Source: Actinoplanes auranticolor (lineage in GTDB: Bacteria > Actinomycetota > Actinomycetes > Mycobacteriales > Micromonosporaceae). Taken from it: 64,000 nucleotides of DNA. The stretch spans positions 1-64,000 of the forward strand of contig NZ_BOQL01000026.1 of NCBI RefSeq assembly GCF_018332655.1, written 5' to 3'. Under the pieces are notes generated by a model. It saw only the letters and a program-made list of their open reading frames with translations, was not told the origin of the DNA and did no database searches. This document shows positions 60,175-64,000 of this stretch, in pieces. The translations under genes were made by a program, and so were the position numbers. The number at the start of each line of letters is the position of its first letter. The stretch's first letter is position 1.

Positions 60175-61496
60175 CAGCGGTACTCCTCGAGTCGGGCGCG
60201 CAGGCCGGCGACGGCGAGGCCGCAGATCAGCAGCGCGAGCAGCGGTCCCAGCACGGTGAGCAGCCCCAGCCCGCGGCCGGCCGCGCCGATCTCGTTGCGG
60301 AAGACGTCCTTGCGGCTCTCCAGTGCCCGGTCGATGTCGTCGGTGAAGCCGGTGAAGGTCCTGCTCGTCTGCGGGCCGATGGCCAGCGCCACGGCGCCGT
60401 CGTAGTTGCCGCCGTTGTCGAGCTTGCGGACCTCGTCGTGGGCGCTGACGTAGGCCCGGTGGGCCCGGGCCGCGGAGCGCACGTCCGAGCCCGTCCGGCC
60501 GTCCGGCATGACCTCGGCGGCGTCGGTGAGCAGCTTGTCGAGCCGGCTGGTGGTCTCGTCGAAGTCCGCCTCCAGGGCGCCCTCGCCGGACCGGGCGGCC
60601 AGCGTCAGCGCCTCGTCGCCGCGCTCGCGCAGGGCGGCGATCCGCGTCTCGGCGAGCAGCGCGACCGGCCAGGAGCCCTCGGTGTCGGCCTCGGACAGGT
60701 GCGCGCGCTGGGAGATCAGCACCCCGCCGACGCCGACCGCCAGCACGAGGGTGACCGCCGTGGCGACCAGCAGCGGCACGTTGAACGTGCGGTGCGTCAG
60801 GCGGCTGAGGTGGCGCTGGGCCAGCACCAGCGCGGCGAGCAGGGCCACCAGCAGCAGGACTAGCAGGGCGGTCCACCAGGAGCTGCGGGCGTCGCCGTAG
60901 CCGTCGTCGACCTCGGCCTGCGCGGCCTGGAACAGCGCCTGCGCCTGCGGCTGCAGCGAATCGCGGCTCAGCGCGGACGCCGAGGACAGGTACGCGGCGC
61001 CGATCGGCAGGCCCTGGCGGTTGTTGGCCCGGGCGCTGGCCACCAGGGCCGCATAGCGGGAGACGTCCGTGGACAGCTGCCGGATCGCGTCGGCCGAGGC
61101 CCCGGTCTCGGGGGTACGGCGGGCCGCCGAGGTCAGCGCGGTGGTGGCCCGGTCGAGGTCGTCATCGTAGCGGCGGGTGAGCTCGGTCGGCTCCAGCCCG
61201 CCGGCCAGGAACGCCTGCGCGGCGGTGGTGTCGGCGTCGGCGAGCGCGGAGTAGATCGTCTCGGCCTCGACCAGCAGCGGCTGGGCGCGGTTGCCGAGAT
61301 CGGCGGTGCCGGTGGCGGCGGCGGCCGCGGTCAGCCCGGCGACGAGGCCGGTGAGCAGGCCCAGAGTGACGAGCCCGGCCAGGATGAGCTGCAGCCGGCC
61401 GGGGGAGGTCCGCCGGAGCCGGGCGACGCGGTGCAGGACGCCTCCGGCGGGGTCGGCCACGACCGGCACGGACCGGTCGAGCTGTGCTGTGCTCAA
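60174..61496 (-). CDS. glnX: GlnX-type membrane protein
   Basis: 440 residues with four predicted transmembrane helices: near residues 36-60, 212-232, 243-266 and 412-435. The two large loops between helices 1-2 and 3-4 are outside, helical, like the sensory (four-helix) domains of chemoreceptors. It should bind GlnH outside and pass a signal to PknG inside. TTG start with GGAGGA upstream. First gene of the operon, preceded by about 100 bases that hold the promoter. Confidence 0.9.
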   Translation of the reverse strand: MSTAQLDRSVPVVADPAGGVLHRVARLRRTSPGRLQLILAGLVTLGLLTGLVAGLTAAAAATGTADLGNRAQPLLVEAETIYSALADADTTAAQAFLAGGLEPTELTRRYDDDLDRATTALTSAARRTPETGASADAIRQLSTDVSRYAALVASARANNRQGLPIGAAYLSSASALSRDSLQPQAQALFQAAQAEVDDGYGDARSSWWTALLVLLLVALLAALVLAQRHLSRLTHRTFNVPLLVATAVTLVLAVGVGGVLISQRAHLSEADTEGSWPVALLAETRIAALRERGDEALTLAARSGEGALEADFDETTSRLDKLLTDAAEVMPDGRTGSDVRSAARAHRAYVSAHDEVRKLDNGGNYDGAVALAIGPQTSRTFTGFTDDIDRALESRKDVFRNEIGAAGRGLGLLTVLGPLLALLICGLAVAGLRARLEEYR

Positions 61497-61604
61497 GCTT
61501 CCTCCGTCGGTGCCGTGCGTGGTCGGGCGCTCACCCGCTCACTGTGCCGCACGCGCGCAAATGATCTTCGGAGCGTCCCGGCCGGCCGAGTCTACGCAGC
61601 AGAA

Positions 61605-61633
61605 CGCACCCGGAGGGTCCCCCTCCGGGTGCG
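61605..61633. terminator. Hairpin terminator, 13-bp perfect stem
   Basis: CGCACCCGGAGGG at 61605-61617 pairs exactly with CCCTCCGGGTGCG at 61621-61633 with a 3-base loop. It lies downstream of the acyl-CoA ligase gene (minus strand) and upstream of the glnX promoter, so it should insulate the operon. Confidence 0.8.
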
Positions 61634-61665
61634 CGTCCGGCGTACGTCAGGTCAGGTCAGGACAC

Positions 61666-63213
61666 TCAGGTCAGGGCGCGCTTGAGCAGCTTGCCGGTCG
61701 CGGTCATCGGCAGCGTGTCCACGAAGGTGACCAGTCTCGGGTACTTGTAGCCGGCCATCTGCTCCTTACCCCAGGCGATGAGCTCCTCCTCGGTGACGGT
61801 CGCACCCTCCTTGCGGATCACGTACGCCTTCACCTCCTCGCCGTGGGTGGCGTGCGGCACCCCGATGACCGCGGCGAGCGACACCGCCTCGTGGGTCATC
61901 AGCACTTCCTCGATCTCCCGCGGGTAGACGTTGAAGCCGCCGCGGATGATCATGTCCTTGGCCCGGTCGACGATGTAGTACCAGCCGTCCTTGTCGCGCT
62001 TGGCGAGGTCGCCGGTGCGGAACCAGCCGTTGTTCATCACCTCGGCGGTCGCCTCGGGCCGGTTGTAGTAGCCGCGCATGATGCAGTGCCCGCGGATGGC
62101 GATCTCGCCGATCTCGTCGCCGGCCTCGACGGTGTTCCACGACTCGTCGATCAGTTTGACCTCGACACCCCAGATCGGCACGCCGATGGAGCCCGGTCGC
62201 GGCTCGCTGTCCGGAGCGCTGAAGGTCGCCACCGGGGAGGTCTCGGACAGGCCGTAGCCCTCCAGGATGGTCCAGCCGAGCCGGCTGCGGACCTCCTTGA
62301 TGATCTCCAGCGGCAGGCTGGAGCCGCCACTGACCGTGCGCCGCATGGTCCGGGCGATCTTCTCCACGTCGACGTCGTCGGTCAGCGCGTTGAGCAGCCC
62401 CCAGTACATCGTCGGCACGCCGGCGAAGAAGGTGACGTTCTCCTTCTCCAGCAGCTTGACCGCGGCGGCCGGCTCGAACCGGGGCAGCAGCACCAGCGTC
62501 GAGGCGCTGGAGAAGCCCGCGTTCATGTTGACCGTGGAGCCGAACGAGTGGAACAGCGGCAGGACCAGCAGGTGGGTGTCGGTGCCGGGCGCGGACTGGA
62601 ACAGCCGGTTGCAGGTGAGCGCGTTCAGGATCAGGTTGGAGTGGCTCAGCTCGGCGCCCTTGGCCTGCCCGGTCGTGCCGCTGGTGTAGAGAATGACCGC
62701 GGGGTCGGTCTCGGCGGCGAGCACGGTCTCGAAGACCGCCGACTGCCCGGCCAGCGCCCGGCCCAGCGTCTCGGCGCCCTCGATCGGCGACTCGGCGGCC
62801 GGGTCGGCGGTGACGAGGAAGAAGTGCTCACACGCGTCCACCTGGGCGAAGCCGGTGTGCCCCTCGGTGCCCATCGGCAGGTCGGGCGTGCCCTGGAAAC
62901 AGAAGTACGCCTTGGCCTCGGAGTCGGTCAGGTGGTACGCGATCTCGCGCCCCTTGAGCAGCACGTTGAGCGGCACGACGACGGCACCGGCCTTGAGGAT
63001 GCCGTAGTAGAGCACCGGGAAGTACGGCAGGTTGGGACAGGACAGGGCCACCTTGTCCCCGGGGCCGATGCCCCGCGAGCGCAGCAGGTTGGCGACCTGG
63101 TTGGCTGCCGCGTTCACCTGCGCGTACGTCAGGCGCTGGTCGCCGAGGACGACCGCGGCCCGCTCCGGGTAGTGACGGGCGCTGTCTTCCAAGAAGACGG
63201 AGAGGTTGAGCAT
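61666..63213 (-). CDS. Long-chain fatty-acid-CoA ligase (AMP-forming)
   Basis: 515 residues. The AMP-binding signature is VILYTSGTTGQAKGAELSH, with GYGLSETSPVAT and YIVDRAKDMIIRGGFNVYPRE (hinge and A8) and a catalytic Lys near LPMTATGKLLKRAL. It activates a carboxylic acid, probably a fatty acid, as the adenylate and thioester. Ribosome site AGGAGA 9 bases before ATG. No partner genes are close; family function is well known but chain length is not. Confidence 0.92.
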   Translation of the reverse strand: MLNLSVFLEDSARHYPERAAVVLGDQRLTYAQVNAAANQVANLLRSRGIGPGDKVALSCPNLPYFPVLYYGILKAGAVVVPLNVLLKGREIAYHLTDSEAKAYFCFQGTPDLPMGTEGHTGFAQVDACEHFFLVTADPAAESPIEGAETLGRALAGQSAVFETVLAAETDPAVILYTSGTTGQAKGAELSHSNLILNALTCNRLFQSAPGTDTHLLVLPLFHSFGSTVNMNAGFSSASTLVLLPRFEPAAAVKLLEKENVTFFAGVPTMYWGLLNALTDDVDVEKIARTMRRTVSGGSSLPLEIIKEVRSRLGWTILEGYGLSETSPVATFSAPDSEPRPGSIGVPIWGVEVKLIDESWNTVEAGDEIGEIAIRGHCIMRGYYNRPEATAEVMNNGWFRTGDLAKRDKDGWYYIVDRAKDMIIRGGFNVYPREIEEVLMTHEAVSLAAVIGVPHATHGEEVKAYVIRKEGATVTEEELIAWGKEQMAGYKYPRLVTFVDTLPMTATGKLLKRALT

Positions 63214-63303
63214 GCGTGGGTCTCCTCGACAGATCCGCTGTGACGACGGTCTCAATCCCAACACGCCGACGGCACCCGAAGAACCCTCCGTTTCGATTTT
63301 GTT

Positions 63304-64000
63304 TCATCGAGACCCAGCCCTGGCGCGGAGCACCGGCACGCCGGCCGCCACGACGGCGACGAGGGCGCAGACCAGCGCCACGGCGACGTTCTGGCCCCAG
63401 GGGATCACCAGCTCGATGGCCTGCCCGATCTCCTCCTCGATCGAGCGCCGGGCGGCGAGCAGGCAGAACAGCGCCACCGTGCCGCCCAGCAGCGTGCCCG
63501 TGGCCACCGCCAGCAGGGCCTCGCCGGAGGTCACCCGCAGCACGTGGGACGTGCCGCCACCGGCCAGGCGCAGGGCCCGGAACTCCTCACGGCGTGCGGC
63601 TGTGGCCATCAGCAGGGTGTTGGCCACGGCCAGACCGGTGTAGCCGACCCCGAGCGCGAGCAGCACGGCCAGGAAGATCTGCACGATCTCGCCCTCCTCG
63701 TCGATGTCGATCTGCACGTACGCGCGGGCGGTGAGCACCCGCAGCCCGGTGGCCGGCCCGGCCGGGCCGTCGAGCAGCACCGCCGGGGTCAGCGCTCCCG
63801 GGTCGTGCCGCCGGACCAGGTCGCGGGGCAGCAGGATGGCCTCGGGAGCGTCGTCGCGGACGGCGGTGACCGGCAGCGTCGTAGTGGTGCCGTCCGGGAA
63901 CCGGAGGTCCAGGCGGCGGGGCAGGTCCGCGAGTTCGCGCGACAGCACGACGCCGGTCAGGCCGTCGGTCCCCGCCACGCCGTAGCGCGTGGTCGTGCCG
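63304..64000 (-). CDS. FtsX-type ABC transporter permease, C-terminal part (cut by window)
   Basis: About 232 residues are visible, the upstream end running off the window. The last part has three hydrophobic helices (VQIFLAVLLALGVGYTGLAV, EALLAVATGTLLGGTVALF and VAVALVCALVAVVAAGVPVL) and the FtsX segment ARREEFRALRLAGGGTSHVL. The stretch before them is a soluble extracytoplasmic domain. The partner ATPase is expected outside the window, upstream on the minus strand. Confidence 0.85.
   Translation of the reverse strand, partial: GTTTRYGVAGTDGLTGVVLSRELADLPRRLDLRFPDGTTTTLPVTAVRDDAPEAILLPRDLVRRHDPGALTPAVLLDGPAGPATGLRVLTARAYVQIDIDEEGEIVQIFLAVLLALGVGYTGLAVANTLLMATAARREEFRALRLAGGGTSHVLRVTSGEALLAVATGTLLGGTVALFCLLAARRSIEEEIGQAIELVIPWGQNVAVALVCALVAVVAAGVPVLRARAGSR

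Overview
The window is about 72% GC and reads as the chromosome of a filamentous actinobacterium. Gene order and protein content point to the Micromonosporaceae (an Actinoplanes-like organism): a complete Pup-proteasome locus, Tat genes, a PknG/GlnH/GlnX operon, WYL regulators PafB/PafC, many GTG and TTG starts, and leaderless promoters. The assignment comes from protein families and synteny, not from a marker gene. No rRNA, tRNA, CRISPR array, prophage or insertion sequence was seen. The long reading frames lying antisense to real genes are high-GC shadows and were left out.

Layout. 1-13.3 kb is a mosaic of small metabolic and hypothetical genes. It holds a guanidinium-type SMR exporter followed by an Fe/2OG dioxygenase and a small unknown protein, a methyltransferase/EEP pair, two convergent P-loop kinases, a LysE exporter, a flavin-type oxidase with a probable frameshift, a truncated HAD gene beside a degenerate hypoxanthine phosphoribosyltransferase, a CDP-alcohol phosphotransferase, and an ArsR/SRPBCC pair behind a 34-bp palindromic operator. 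13.4-20.6 kb carries a lipoprotein metallopeptidase, a HAD phosphatase, a MacB-like ABC transporter, a ribbon-helix-helix/DUF4097 pair with a leaderless promoter, and an orphan LuxR-type response regulator.

20.9-46.1 kb is the conserved protein-degradation region, in an order like M. tuberculosis Rv2119-Rv2092: RecB-like nuclease, site-2-type protease, trmI, ferredoxin, arc (mpa), dop, pup, an endonuclease VII-like HNH gene, prcB, prcA, rmlB (opposite strand), pafA, a DUF3866 gene, a CDF metal transporter, pafB, pafC, tatA, tatC, a diacylglycerol-kinase-like gene and helY. Pup is made with a C-terminal Gln. Dop deamidates it, PafA ligates it to substrates, ARC unfolds them and PrcAB degrades them. 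PafBC is the DNA-damage transcription activator of this group. A decayed macro-domain gene and short tandem repeats sit between pafA and the DUF3866 gene.

46.2-52.8 kb has a LacI regulator divergent from a PhyH-type dioxygenase over overlapping palindromes, a secreted pectate lyase with its own LacI-type operator, an ECF sigma factor fused to an NTF2-like domain, and an inositol-monophosphatase-family enzyme. 52.9-61.5 kb is one long minus-strand signalling operon: GlnX, GlnH, an unknown helical protein, PknG-type kinase, PP2C phosphatase, a von Willebrand A protein and an FHA protein. The kinase, phosphatase and FHA protein share a similar zinc-ribbon motif. The window ends with an acyl-CoA ligase and the C-terminal part of an FtsX-type permease.

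The most interesting items are the expanded PknG phospho-signalling operon with shared zinc ribbons, the HNH endonuclease gene overlapping both pup and prcB, the RHH gene whose promoter, operator and start codon coincide, the phosphoribosyltransferase that has lost catalytic residues, and the exporter/dioxygenase operon at the left end.
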